A stretch of DNA of 14,035 bases from Alphaproteobacteria bacterium (GTDB lineage: Bacteria > Pseudomonadota > Alphaproteobacteria > CAISOG01), in the NCBI GenBank assembly GCA_018883285.1, contig VEQJ01000009.1, positions 1 through 14,035 on the forward strand. The letters run 5' to 3'. The number at the start of each line of letters is the position of its first letter. Positions within the stretch are counted from its first letter, which is position 1. Shown piece by piece: positions 1 to 8,126 of the stretch. The position numbers and the translations under genes were made by a program. Below the pieces are notes generated by a model. That model did not search any database and was not told the origin of the DNA. It saw only the letters and a program-made list of their open reading frames with translations.

Positions 1-647
1 ATATAGGACGATACCCTGCCGAGTTTCAGGTTACTGCGTTGGAGGGGCGTCGCTATCTTTGGACGGCGCGTGCCTTTGCTATCGGCATGTATGTCAGCCT
101 GGCCTTAAATTTGATGCTGGCCGGTGCGTTGGTGGCGATTACCCCGTTGAAGCGGGTTGAGCCCTTTTTGGTGAATTTTAGCCCCAAAGATCAGCAAGTG
201 GTAAGGATAGAGCCCTTTGCCCGTGCAGCTCAAGGTTTTGATGTCATGACCGAATTTTTGATTCGGGAATATGTCAAAATGTTGCATGAGATTATTCCTG
301 ATGAAAAGGAAACGCTCGCCCGCTATAAAGGCTTTTTGCAAAGCCGCACCGATCCGGGGCAATATGACTATTTCGTGCGCAATGATTTGGTAAAGTTTGC
401 TGAGGCGCGCAGCAAGGGGGCTACCCGCACGGTTGATGTTAAACGGGTGAACAAATTGTCTGAGGGATATTATCAGATCGAATTTACCGCTCATGATTTT
501 GATCGTAGCGGCAACGAAATTTTGACCAGTGATTTGGTGGCCACCATGCGCATTGCCTTTGTGCCTGGTCAGGTTGACTTTAGCAACAGATTCGTTAATC
601 CTTTGGGCTTCACGGTTCAACAATACAGCCTGTCGAGAAGGCAATAG
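1..647 (+). CDS. virB8: VirB8-like type IV secretion inner-membrane protein (5' partial)
   Basis: Bitopic inner-membrane scaffold of a VirB-type T4SS; family members dimerise through a periplasmic NTF2-like domain and contact VirB9 and VirB10. The reading frame is open from base 3 with no stop, so the true start lies left of the window. The TTG at 39 is in frame but probably internal, because residues before it read on smoothly into the protein. Counting from that TTG, a short basic cytoplasmic part (GRRYLWTARAF) precedes a membrane helix at about residues 15-36, followed by about 165 periplasmic residues. The C-terminal motif NPLGFTVQQYSLSRR matches the NP-hydrophobic-GF...Y signature near the end of VirB8 proteins. 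The stop TAG (645-647) runs directly into the Shine-Dalgarno of virB9, 8 bases upstream of its start, so the two are probably translationally coupled. A DotI/TraM-type relative is less likely given the VirB9 neighbour. Confidence 0.85.
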   Translation, partial: IGRYPAEFQVTALEGRRYLWTARAFAIGMYVSLALNLMLAGALVAITPLKRVEPFLVNFSPKDQQVVRIEPFARAAQGFDVMTEFLIREYVKMLHEIIPDEKETLARYKGFLQSRTDPGQYDYFVRNDLVKFAEARSKGATRTVDVKRVNKLSEGYYQIEFTAHDFDRSGNEILTSDLVATMRIAFVPGQVDFSNRFVNPLGFTVQQYSLSRRQ

Positions 648-655
648 GGGAATAG

Positions 656-1987
656 ATGCTAAGACTTTCAGCGCCAATGTTGCCCAGGAAAAAGCATGGT
701 TGGCTATTGCCTGTTATCCTGTGTTTGTTGTTGTTGGGTTCTGTCAGCAATGGTTGGGCGCAACAGTTGCCGCCACCGCCGCCTTTGCCGAACAGACCGT
801 CATCAGCGCAAGTCGCTGCCCCGCCTCCATCTCTGCCACCAGCGCCTCCCCAGGGTGCCACCATGGCACCACCTGTATTGGATAATCGTGGGAGTGGTGA
901 GTTGCAGCAGCAGGCGCAGGGGCAGTTCCCCATTATGGAGCGTTCGGGCAGTATGCCGCTGGGCGCGCTGCAACGGGCTTGGGATGCCCCCTATTCTGCC
1001 TCAGGGCAAACGGCTCCTGGGGTAATGCGCTATACCTGGCGGCCTGATTTTGTGATGGCGGTTCGTACCCGTGAATATATGGCCACCACCTTATATTTTC
1101 CTGAGTGGGAGCGGATTTCAGACATTGTGGTTGGTGATCAGGTGGCTTTTGAGTTGCAACGGGTTCGCCCCAATATCATCGCGCTACGCCCTGTTTATCC
1201 AGGCGCTGATACCAATGTAACGGCCTTGGGACTATCGGGGAATCTTTACAGCTTTTATGTGCGATCCGAAGGCTTTAACTCCGACCAAATTTCCGATTTT
1301 GCCGTGTATGTTTATGCCAATGCGCCAGCAGGGGTTCGGACGAGTGGCGGTGATGCTGGTTATGGGTCATCGGCGCCAGTATCTGCAGGTGCCGCCGCTG
1401 CTGGTGGTGCTGCAGGGGGGCTTTCTGGTGGTGCAGCGCCCAGTGGCGGTTCATCGGGTGGTGGGGCAAGTCTTTCACCTGGCACAGGTGGGGGTGTTGG
1501 TGACAGCTGGTTGGATAAGCATGGGCTAAACTCAGGGATGGCCTTGTCGGCGGGGATTATTCCCCCCGATTACATCCGCGAAATCGCCTTTCGACCTGAA
1601 AATTTGCAATTCAACATGAAGATTTTTGCCCCAACCGCGGCGGATGCGGAAATTGCGCCGATGCGTGTGTTCCATGACGGCATCTGGACCTATTTTGATT
1701 TCGGCGAAAAGGCTGATTTGGTGCGTCGGCCTGTGGTTTATCGGGTGGTTGATGGGGTAGACAGTATGGTCAATACCCGTACTGCAGGGGTTAAGGGCAA
1801 TGTGTTGGTGGCCGAGGCGGTCGGCGATTTCACCATGAAAAACGGCGATCGCACCCTATGTATTTTCCGATCGGACGTGCCTCGTCCCCAATTTGTCAAA
1901 AAAAATTACAACTATGATCCGGCCGAGGCGCAGGTTCCTGGCGTGCCTGGTTTGCCCAGCCAGTTGCAAATAGGATCGGGCTACTAG
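656..1987 (+). CDS. virB9: VirB9/TrbG/CagX-family T4SS core-complex protein with long linker
   Basis: Periplasmic/outer-membrane component of the T4SS core complex; in the family it binds VirB10 and VirB7. Residues 1-35 form a signal peptide (basic RKKHG, hydrophobic core, cleavage near GWA-QQ). Residues 37-66 are proline-rich. The N-terminal CagX region spans about 120-225, with YMATTLYFPEWERISDIVVG and a DTN motif in the order expected for VirB9. The C-terminal domain spans about 300-405, with PMRVFHDGIWTYFDF. Between them lies a Gly/Ala/Ser-rich linker at about 230-283. At 443 residues it is much longer than Agrobacterium VirB9 (about 290); the extra length is the proline-rich head, the linker and a 35-residue tail. 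The ATG at 656 has AGGGG five bases upstream. A single Cys sits in the signal core and is not in a lipobox. TrbG is the alternative family name. DotH is unlikely. Confidence 0.9.
   Translation: MLRLSAPMLPRKKHGWLLPVILCLLLLGSVSNGWAQQLPPPPPLPNRPSSAQVAAPPPSLPPAPPQGATMAPPVLDNRGSGELQQQAQGQFPIMERSGSMPLGALQRAWDAPYSASGQTAPGVMRYTWRPDFVMAVRTREYMATTLYFPEWERISDIVVGDQVAFELQRVRPNIIALRPVYPGADTNVTALGLSGNLYSFYVRSEGFNSDQISDFAVYVYANAPAGVRTSGGDAGYGSSAPVSAGAAAAGGAAGGLSGGAAPSGGSSGGGASLSPGTGGGVGDSWLDKHGLNSGMALSAGIIPPDYIREIAFRPENLQFNMKIFAPTAADAEIAPMRVFHDGIWTYFDFGEKADLVRRPVVYRVVDGVDSMVNTRTAGVKGNVLVAEAVGDFTMKNGDRTLCIFRSDVPRPQFVKKNYNYDPAEAQVPGVPGLPSQLQIGSGY
1343..1504 (+). other. Low-complexity Gly/Ala/Ser linker coded inside virB9
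   Basis: About 54 codons (residues 230-283 of VirB9) are almost only Gly, Ala and Ser with a few Pro, built from imperfect repeats of GGT/GGG/GCA/GCC codons. It separates the two VirB9 domains, which in solved core complexes sit in different rings (inner and outer layers). The linker may give extra reach between those layers. Replication slippage could change its length between strains; that is inference. Confidence 0.7.
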
Positions 1988-1989
1988 CA

Positions 1990-2027
1990 TTAACGATCGC
2001 TTGACATTTAATTGTTTACTTTAGGAT
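1990..2027 (+). promoter_or_regulatory. Possible promoter with CtrA-like half sites ahead of the secretin gene
   Basis: The 84-base gap between the virB9 stop and the secretin start is the only sizeable gap on the plus strand. It holds a perfect TTGACA (2001-2006) and TAGGAT (2022-2027), which matches TATAAT at four of six places. The spacer is 15 bases, shorter than the optimum of 17. Overlapping the -35 is TTAAC (1990-1994), six bases, then TTGAC (2001-2005), one mismatch from the alphaproteobacterial CtrA consensus TTAA-N7-TTAA. This could give the pil module its own promoter, with a cell-cycle type regulator as a possible input. Both readings are motif-level only; chance matches are plausible. 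Confidence 0.3.
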
Positions 2028-2071
2028 TTTACGGGTTAGAGTTAACAAATGTTTTCTTTGGAATGCCAACA

Positions 2072-3781
2072 ATGATGAAAAAACTTTTGGTCGGTTTGCT
2101 GATTCTAAGCCAAACCGCGGCCTGTGCCTTTCCGCGTCCATCTATTAAGGCGGACGTTGCTTCGGCCTCTAAGCCTAAACTTCCTGAAAAGGATCAGATG
2201 TTATCTAAAGAGGATGATCCGTCCATCTTGGATGTACCAATTAGCGATACAGTCTTTGTGCCGCAATCCTTGGAAAAATCTGAAAGCTTGCCATCGACCA
2301 GAATTGAAGGTTTCAACGCTTATGAAATGCGGTCATCGGATGCGCTGCGTCTGTTGTTGCAGGATAAAAAAATTCCTGTGATTTTTGACGTTGGTACCAA
2401 TGATCGCATCGTTAACGCGGTTAACCTTTCGGGCAGCCTGGAATCGGTTCTGGACAAAATCAGCCATATCGGCGGCGTGTTTTATGCCTATGAAAATGGT
2501 GTGCTGAAAGTCAAGGGATCCCGCCGCTTTTCGGTAAGCTTGCCGCCGATTCAATCTTCATTCTCGGATGTGGCAACGGTTATTAAGGGTATGGGTGCCA
2601 CCGATGTTAATCTAGACAACTTCAGCCGCAGCATCAACTTCTCAGCTTCCCGTGAAGTTTACGATGATGTTAGAACTTATTTGCAAAAGGTGCGTGAAAC
2701 ACGCTCTATGCTGGTTTATGAATCCTATTTCTTTGAAGTGACCCTGAACGATGATTCGGCATTGGGCATCAATTTTGCAGACGCAACCAACAGTAAGTTC
2801 CCAAATTGGCTTAACCTAAGGTTCAACAGTGCCAATCAGGCTGGAACAGTAGGTAACACAGCGGCCTATTCACTGGGCGCAACCTACACGTCCAGCAAAT
2901 TTAATATCAACATGTTAACCAACTTCCTGCAGACGCAGGGCAGTGTTGAAACTCTTTCAAAGCCGACGATTTCGGTAATTTCTGGCACCAATTCAAGTTT
3001 TCGAGTTGGTAATACCCTGCGTTATATTTCACAAACTCAAACCACTGCGGCCACCACAACAACCACTGGTACCACCGCTAATCCAACCGTTACCGTTACG
3101 ACGGACAAACTTGATCTCGGTTTAAAGGTTGATATTGCTGGAGATTTTGAGGAGGACACAATCTTCACCGCAATTAAAATTGATCTAACCAATTTGACCA
3201 GTTTGGATACGTTCTCTTCTGGGGATACCTCTAACGCCACGACACTTAGATTGCCGCAGACCAACGATCGTTTCTTGGAAACCTCGGTGCGGGTAAGGCC
3301 GGGTGATACCATCCTGCTTGCTGGTATTCAGCAAAGCAAGGATTCAACAAACAGTACAGGAACTCCAGAAATTAGTGGTCTATCCGCACAAACCTATCGT
3401 GCGGGATCAACAACACGTTCTGAGCTGGTCATTGTTATGCGACCCCGGGTGATTCGTTTTGTTCCGCGTAGCAAGATGTTGCAAGCTGGTGGAGTCATGC
3501 CAGGTTACAAAAGTTCTGAATCATCCCCGTATGAGCTAGCGCGCCCTGCCAATCGTCCAAGCGTCAGTGCGGCGGAGGTTCAGTCGCTGGGGACTTTGAC
3601 GAATCCTTTGCCATCAAAAGAAGGTGAAATAGCACAGCAAGAAGCCAAGGTTAATCCGCAGCCGTTAATGCCAAGTAATAATGCCCCTCAAGATACAATG
3701 CCCGCAGCCCTTGCCGCATCGCCACCAATTCGTAACTCTTTAGATGGTATGGTTGGATTAATGAATCGTGTAGGCAATTGA
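2072..3781 (+). CDS. Lipoprotein secretin, PilN/BfpB-like (type IVb pilus outer-membrane channel)
   Basis: Predicted ring-forming outer-membrane secretin through which a pilus or pseudopilus passes. I chose the ATG at 2072 (569 residues) because it begins a compact signal MMKKLLVGLLILSQTAAC with Cys18 as the likely lipidated residue. The -3 residue is Thr, so the lipobox is imperfect. In-frame TTG 2012 and ATG 2063 would only add residues in front. An N0-like domain lies at about 75-150 and a further N-terminal ring region at about 155-210. The secretin core follows at about 212-465 with LSKPTISVISGT, RVGNTLRYI, VRVRPGDTILLAGIQQSK and a closing SELVIVMRPRVIRF. A Thr-rich insert (about 321-344) falls in the gate/hairpin part of the core. 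A tail of about 100 Pro/Ser/Ala-rich residues follows and may bind the outer membrane or partners. R64 PilN and BfpB are also lipoprotein secretins, so this group fits better than GspD or PilQ. Confidence 0.88.
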   Translation: MMKKLLVGLLILSQTAACAFPRPSIKADVASASKPKLPEKDQMLSKEDDPSILDVPISDTVFVPQSLEKSESLPSTRIEGFNAYEMRSSDALRLLLQDKKIPVIFDVGTNDRIVNAVNLSGSLESVLDKISHIGGVFYAYENGVLKVKGSRRFSVSLPPIQSSFSDVATVIKGMGATDVNLDNFSRSINFSASREVYDDVRTYLQKVRETRSMLVYESYFFEVTLNDDSALGINFADATNSKFPNWLNLRFNSANQAGTVGNTAAYSLGATYTSSKFNINMLTNFLQTQGSVETLSKPTISVISGTNSSFRVGNTLRYISQTQTTAATTTTTGTTANPTVTVTTDKLDLGLKVDIAGDFEEDTIFTAIKIDLTNLTSLDTFSSGDTSNATTLRLPQTNDRFLETSVRVRPGDTILLAGIQQSKDSTNSTGTPEISGLSAQTYRAGSTTRSELVIVMRPRVIRFVPRSKMLQAGGVMPGYKSSESSPYELARPANRPSVSAAEVQSLGTLTNPLPSKEGEIAQQEAKVNPQPLMPSNNAPQDTMPAALAASPPIRNSLDGMVGLMNRVGN

Positions 3782-3794
3782 TAGGAGATTCGCT

Positions 3795-4214
3795 GTGACC
3801 AAATTTTGTTTGCCTCTTCTTGCTCTTACAGCTGTAGCATTTGCCAGTAGCCCTGCATCGGCGCAGTTTGCGCGCGCTAAGGCTGTTTTGCCGCCCCCAC
3901 CTATTGCCAGTGTGGGGTCAACCAATCAACCAGGAACCAGTAATCCATCAGAAAAACTTTTTGAGGAGCTAGAGGTTGTTGGTATTGTTGGGAACCAAGC
4001 TTTGCTGCGCACTGAGGAACGAGTGTATTCGGTAAAAAGTGGTGATGATTTGTATCTGGATGGTATTAAATACCGCACAACCGTCGAACCTTCACGCGTT
4101 AAACTTGGTACGGAAAAGTCAAAGGATAGCTTTGATGATGTGCTCATTATTTCACTGGGCAGTGCCAAAGCTGAGAAAAAGGATTCGTCCAGCGCTACCG
4201 GTTCATCGAAATAG
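3795..4214 (+). CDS. PilP/GspC-like periplasmic pilus-biogenesis protein
   Basis: Small exported protein of 139 residues. The GTG start at 3795 is preceded by AGGAGA (3783-3788) and gives a clear Sec signal peptide ending ASA-QF after residue 23. A proline-rich stretch (PPPP at 33-36) and a flexible region lead to a single small beta domain at about 58-107. There ELEVVGIVGNQALLRTEERV, a following V-x-x-GDD-Y and VEPSRVKLG have the strand pattern of the HR domain of GspC and PilP. In those families the domain docks on secretin N-domains and links them to the inner-membrane platform, which fits its place right after the secretin gene (13-base gap). A Lys/Ser-rich tail ends it. R64 PilP is the likely counterpart. 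It differs from GspC in having a cleavable signal rather than a membrane anchor. The assignment rests on pattern and position, not on strong identity. Confidence 0.65.
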   Translation: MTKFCLPLLALTAVAFASSPASAQFARAKAVLPPPPIASVGSTNQPGTSNPSEKLFEELEVVGIVGNQALLRTEERVYSVKSGDDLYLDGIKYRTTVEPSRVKLGTEKSKDSFDDVLIISLGSAKAEKKDSSSATGSSK

Positions 4215-4226
4215 GCAGGTAGGCTA

Positions 4227-6017
4227 ATGCCAGAAACCGCATCCCAAGCATTACAACATTTTAACGTCTCCGAAGCCATCAACAGTGAGACGATAGATCA
4301 TTTGTTAAAAAGGGGGCTTATCAATCAAGATCAAATTGCTATAGCTCAGAGGCAATTGCAGAGATTGCAGATTGTGGGGGTTCGTTCAACCGTTGAGGAT
4401 CTTTTGATTGTAAACGGTTTTGTTACACGCAACGATATCAATCAGGCTTTGGCCTCTAAACGTGGCGCTGTTCGACTTGATGATCATCATGGGCATGATC
4501 AGGATAGCGAAGCGTTGCGACGTTACCTTAAGCCCGCTCTGTGTCGGCGTTTAGGTTTTGTTCCGGTAAAACTGGAAGATGGGGTTTTGTATGTTGCGTC
4601 CCTAAGGCCATTGCAAAGCCAGGAAGTTGACGAGATCATTCATGCCGCTAAGCTGGAAAAGCTGAGGGTGAACAGTATTGCCATTGATCCCGTCGATAAG
4701 CGTGAGGTTCTGGAAAGAATCAATGCCGATGGATTGGTTGATTTTGATTCGATGAATCGAAAAATTGAACGCCTCAATGCCAATCCCGATGATGGTCAAA
4801 ACCTTAAGCAAGTCATTAATGACCTTTTTGTTGATGCTGTTCAATCACGATCATCCGACATCCATATCGATGCGGTTGAGGATCTGGCCTCATGTTGGAT
4901 ATCTTTTCGTATCGATGGCGATTTGCGCTATCGATACATTCTGTCGGTTGAGGCGGTTCGCCGCGTTGTCACTCGCTTAAAAGACATGGCTGGCATGGAC
5001 TTTTCCGATGTTCGTCGACCGCAGGATGGGCGTAGCTTTTTTCATTATGAAAGCCGTAAAATTGATGTTCGGGTGGCCTCCCTGCCGATAGATGGTGGCG
5101 AAACCCTTACCATGCGGTTGTTGGATCCCAATTCGTTAAAAACACTAGACGATTTGTTCCAAGACAGTCCGATGTTGTTAAAGCGCATGAAAAGCTTGGT
5201 CGGTATTCGCAACAAAATTGGTGGTGTGGTGCTGCTGAGTGGGCCAACAGGTTCGGGGAAAAGTACGACACTGTATGCCATTATTCGCCAGCTGGATCGT
5301 TATCGCCTAAATGTGATGACCGCAGAAGATCCCGTTGAGTATCGCGTGCCGTTTGTTCGTCAGGCTCAGGTGAATGCCGAGGCTGGTGCCAGTTTTGCCA
5401 GCATTTTGCGTTCTCAGCTGCGTCATGACCCAGATATTTTGGTAATTGGGGAATTGCGTGACGGTATTACCGCCGAGACAGCCTTGCGCTCTGCCGAATC
5501 GGGGCACTTTGTGTTAACCACCGTGCATGCCGCCGATGCCCTGCAATCGATTGAGCGGGTGATGGGAATGTTTGCGCCAGAATACCGCCATAGTGGCATT
5601 TACGTCCTAGCCAACTATTTGTGGGCAATTGTCAATCAGCGCTTGGTTAAAAGGGTCTGCAAATCATGCGGACTGCCCATGACGATGCAAGAGGCTGAAA
5701 GCAAATTTGATCGTGATTTCTCAATTTTCCACATAGAACCTTATGAAACCTTGATGGTTGCCAATCCAGAGGGTTGCCCAGATTGCCGTTTTACAGGGCA
5801 TTTAGGCCGCGTGTTGTTGGCAGAAACCCTGTTTCTCCCCGTTGATCCCGATGCGCGCCTATCAATTTCCGCTGCGCTGTTGGATGGTCGATTATCAGAT
5901 GTGGCACGTCATGAAAAGGTTGTTTTCCAGCGCAGAGCGGATACGGCCGCGGCACTGCTGCGACGCGGGGTGGTCGATCCTGAAATAGCCTTGGCCGCTA
6001 CCGAAGCCTTGGCATAG
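4227..6017 (+). CDS. GspE/PilB/PilQ(R64)-type assembly ATPase
   Basis: Cytoplasmic hexameric ATPase that powers pilus or pseudopilus assembly at the inner membrane. The protein has 596 residues; its ATG has AGGTAGG four bases upstream. Residues 1-165 form an N-terminal region resembling the GspE/MshE N-domain. The N2 part spans about 195-300, with DIHID at 211-215. The catalytic core has Walker A GPTGSGKST (339-347), an Asp box around AEDPVEY (366-372), Walker B ILVIGELRD with Glu409, and a His box ESGHFVLTTVHA (424-435). Two CxxC pairs, CKSC (478-481) and CPDC (517-520), form the zinc-binding tetracysteine site of GspE/PilB-type extension ATPases. PilT retraction ATPases lack it. Every catalytic motif is intact, so it should be active. 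It sits directly before the GspF-like gene, its usual membrane partner. R64 PilQ is the closest named role. Confidence 0.93.
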   Translation: MPETASQALQHFNVSEAINSETIDHLLKRGLINQDQIAIAQRQLQRLQIVGVRSTVEDLLIVNGFVTRNDINQALASKRGAVRLDDHHGHDQDSEALRRYLKPALCRRLGFVPVKLEDGVLYVASLRPLQSQEVDEIIHAAKLEKLRVNSIAIDPVDKREVLERINADGLVDFDSMNRKIERLNANPDDGQNLKQVINDLFVDAVQSRSSDIHIDAVEDLASCWISFRIDGDLRYRYILSVEAVRRVVTRLKDMAGMDFSDVRRPQDGRSFFHYESRKIDVRVASLPIDGGETLTMRLLDPNSLKTLDDLFQDSPMLLKRMKSLVGIRNKIGGVVLLSGPTGSGKSTTLYAIIRQLDRYRLNVMTAEDPVEYRVPFVRQAQVNAEAGASFASILRSQLRHDPDILVIGELRDGITAETALRSAESGHFVLTTVHAADALQSIERVMGMFAPEYRHSGIYVLANYLWAIVNQRLVKRVCKSCGLPMTMQEAESKFDRDFSIFHIEPYETLMVANPEGCPDCRFTGHLGRVLLAETLFLPVDPDARLSISAALLDGRLSDVARHEKVVFQRRADTAAALLRRGVVDPEIALAATEALA

Positions 6018-6025
6018 GGGGCAGG

Positions 6026-7249
6026 ATGAGTATCTTTTTCACTGTTACCTACATGATGCCCAGCAAAAAAGGCTTTCGCAAAGTTGTGCAGGATTTTTTT
6101 CTGCCAGACGCACCAGCGGTTCGACGCGAGATTCGCAAGTTAGGCGGGACGGTTGTTAGTATCAATCAGCGCAAGCAAAAATGGTATAACCGCGAATTTT
6201 TTGGCACCGCCTATAAGGTTGGATTTTTGCGTTCTGTCTCCTTTCAGATGGGGGCAGGAATATCGCCAGGGCGCAGCCTTGCGTTGGTGATTCAGGGTGA
6301 AACCAATCCTTCGAAACGGCGAAGCCTTGAGCCCGCGATGGAAGTTTTAAATCGTGGCGGTAGCTTTTTGGAAGCAATTCAAGCCATTGAGATGTTTGAC
6401 CGCGGCACCCTGGCGATTCTTTCCGCAGGGGAAGTGGTCGGATCGATTCGTGAGGTCATCAACTCCGCCATCGAAAATATGGAGGAGCGCGGAAAAACCT
6501 GGAAAATTCTGTTGGCGGCGGTCGGCTGGCTTTGGTTTGATATTAGCACAGGGTTAAGCGCCGTGGTTGGGGTGCAATGGACGGCATTGCCCTGGTTGAG
6601 AGAAAATGGCATTTCCAGCAAAAATCCTGCTGAAGTAGAAAAATTTAATCATGCATTAGATATTGCCTATATTATTAACTCAACGCTGCTAGGGATAGCT
6701 GTTCTTGTTATTATTTTCTTTGCTATTATTAGCTTTTCTTATTTGTTTTTTGGGCGGCGAGAAAGACACATAGGCAGCATTTTGCTTAGAAAAATTGGAT
6801 TTCTGCACCGATTAATGGCCAATACAGGTTTTGGCGAGACTTTTTATGTAGTGGGTAGAATGTTGAAAGGTCACGTGCAGTTTTCCGAAGCGGTGAAGGT
6901 GGCCATCGATTCCTCTGGTCTGGGTGAAATTCGTGCCTATTGGCAGGGGGTTTATGATAATATTCGGCGTGGTGATACAATTGATCATGCCATGCGATCC
7001 GATCGGCTGGGTCGCGCAGAAATGTTGCAGATTGCCGCACACCAAAATAGTGAACAGTTGGCCAAGGTTATTTTGAATATTGCGGCAGAGCGGACAGAGG
7101 CGGCGCGGCGTAACTTGCGCAAGGTGGTTTCGGGTGCGGTGGTCGGCACAATCTTGTACACCGTCGCATCCGTTGGTAACGTGATTTATGTGGTTGCTGC
7201 CCAGGGGAGTGGTCTTAATGCCTCAATGAGCAGTATGAGTAGTGGTTAG
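6026..7249 (+). CDS. GspF/PilC/PilR-family inner-membrane platform protein
   Basis: Polytopic inner-membrane protein at the base of type II secretion and type IV pilus machines, where it couples the ATPase to pilin addition. At 407 residues it has the normal size for the family. Two cytoplasmic T2SF-type helical domains lie at about 60-160 and 255-365, with family-like stretches such as QMGAGISPGRSL, ILSAGEVVGSI and, in the second copy, AHQNSEQLAKVI. Hydrophobic segments at about 160-187, 215-243 and 368-392 give three membrane spans. A 50-residue N-terminal part carries REIRKLGGTVVSI, like the N-terminal segment of GspF. The ATG lies 8 bases after the ATPase stop, and the stop itself opens the AGGGGGCAGG Shine-Dalgarno, so the two proteins are likely made in step. 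R64 PilR and BfpE are functional counterparts. Confidence 0.92.
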   Translation: MSIFFTVTYMMPSKKGFRKVVQDFFLPDAPAVRREIRKLGGTVVSINQRKQKWYNREFFGTAYKVGFLRSVSFQMGAGISPGRSLALVIQGETNPSKRRSLEPAMEVLNRGGSFLEAIQAIEMFDRGTLAILSAGEVVGSIREVINSAIENMEERGKTWKILLAAVGWLWFDISTGLSAVVGVQWTALPWLRENGISSKNPAEVEKFNHALDIAYIINSTLLGIAVLVIIFFAIISFSYLFFGRRERHIGSILLRKIGFLHRLMANTGFGETFYVVGRMLKGHVQFSEAVKVAIDSSGLGEIRAYWQGVYDNIRRGDTIDHAMRSDRLGRAEMLQIAAHQNSEQLAKVILNIAAERTEAARRNLRKVVSGAVVGTILYTVASVGNVIYVVAAQGSGLNASMSSMSSG

Positions 7250-7260
7250 GGGATAATCCG

Positions 7261-8121
7261 ATGTTAAATCTTGAAATTTATACGCCAGACAATTTGCTGG
7301 CAGGTGCAGTGCCTCTGGGTGGTGGCAACCCACGTGACGTCGTTTACCATCATGCCAGTGTGGCACTGGATACGGAGCAAGTGCAGCTGATTTATACAGT
7401 GGAAGGTCAGTATGCCTATTATATTGCGGCGCCATCCTATCTGTTTGCTGGGCATGCCGAATCGATAACGCCGATGGCGGCGGCTTTACCAGGAACAAAG
7501 GGACATCGGGGGGATGGCGCCTATATTGCCCCCTCTGAGACTGGTTTTGCGGTTGTGATCCGTCGTGGCGTTAATCTGTACAGTTTTGTCGGAGATCGCC
7601 AATCGGCTGAGGCTTTTGTGGCGCGCTATGGCGTTGATATTTATGCAGCGGATAATGCATTGGCTCTGCCTTGGGAGGGGTACTATGTTGGCGAAATGAA
7701 GCGTGTTAATCGCGCCAGCTTTTGGGCAACGCTGGCTGGGGCTGTCGTGGCAATAATTGCTGCTTGTTTGTGGATGATTCTGGCCAGCCAAACTGCCAGT
7801 ATGGAGCAGGATATTGCCCAAAATCGGCAAAAGGCGCGGGATCAGGTTAGTGGGCTGGTCAAGGACTTCAGCGATTTTGCAATCCATCCATTGCATCGCA
7901 GCCTGAGTGAGATCCAAACTTTTGTTAGCAAGGTTGGTATTATTGAAGGCTTTATCAATCTTTATCAGGTTGATGCCAGCAAGGTTAAAAAATGGTCGAT
8001 TGAGCTGCCGACCTATGTTACGGCCGACGTGATTGAAAGGCTAGGGGACAAGCCAGAGGTAACCAATCCCCCTGATAAGCCCGTTATTGTTGTTAAGTTT
8101 GATTCTAGCCAGAAGAAATAG
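7261..8121 (+). CDS. Bitopic inner-membrane protein in the GspL/BfpC/R64-PilO position
   Basis: I do not recognise this 286-residue protein by a firm motif. It has a cytoplasmic domain of about 150 residues with alternating beta strands (for example TEQVQLIYTVEGQYAYYIA and GFAVVIRRGVNLYSF). One membrane helix follows at about 154-175, then a coiled-coil-prone stretch (176-203) and a periplasmic domain to the end. That plan (cytoplasmic platform, single span, coil, small periplasmic domain) is that of GspL, of BfpC and of the PilM-PilN pair. These proteins recruit the assembly ATPase to the membrane. Its place after the GspF-like gene and before a GspM-like gene supports this role; R64 PilO is another candidate. 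The Shine-Dalgarno AGGGGA starts inside the stop codon of the gene before. No signal peptide and no enzymatic motif were seen. The function is inferred from topology and context. Confidence 0.55.
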   Translation: MLNLEIYTPDNLLAGAVPLGGGNPRDVVYHHASVALDTEQVQLIYTVEGQYAYYIAAPSYLFAGHAESITPMAAALPGTKGHRGDGAYIAPSETGFAVVIRRGVNLYSFVGDRQSAEAFVARYGVDIYAADNALALPWEGYYVGEMKRVNRASFWATLAGAVVAIIAACLWMILASQTASMEQDIAQNRQKARDQVSGLVKDFSDFAIHPLHRSLSEIQTFVSKVGIIEGFINLYQVDASKVKKWSIELPTYVTADVIERLGDKPEVTNPPDKPVIVVKFDSSQKK

Positions 8122-8126
8122 TTGCG

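Noticed and set aside
105..677. Long minus-strand open frame (190 residues) opposite virB8.
   Set aside because: It mirrors the real virB8 frame, has no recognisable domain and no operon context.
1343..1504. Repeated GGT/GCA-type motifs in virB9 as a possible repeat array.
   Set aside because: They are coding low complexity in frame, with no regular unit or spacer.
2012..2071. TTG start at 2012 or ATG at 2063 for the secretin.
   Set aside because: They push the signal peptide 3-20 residues inside and overlap the possible promoter; MMKK at 2072 gives a compact lipoprotein signal.
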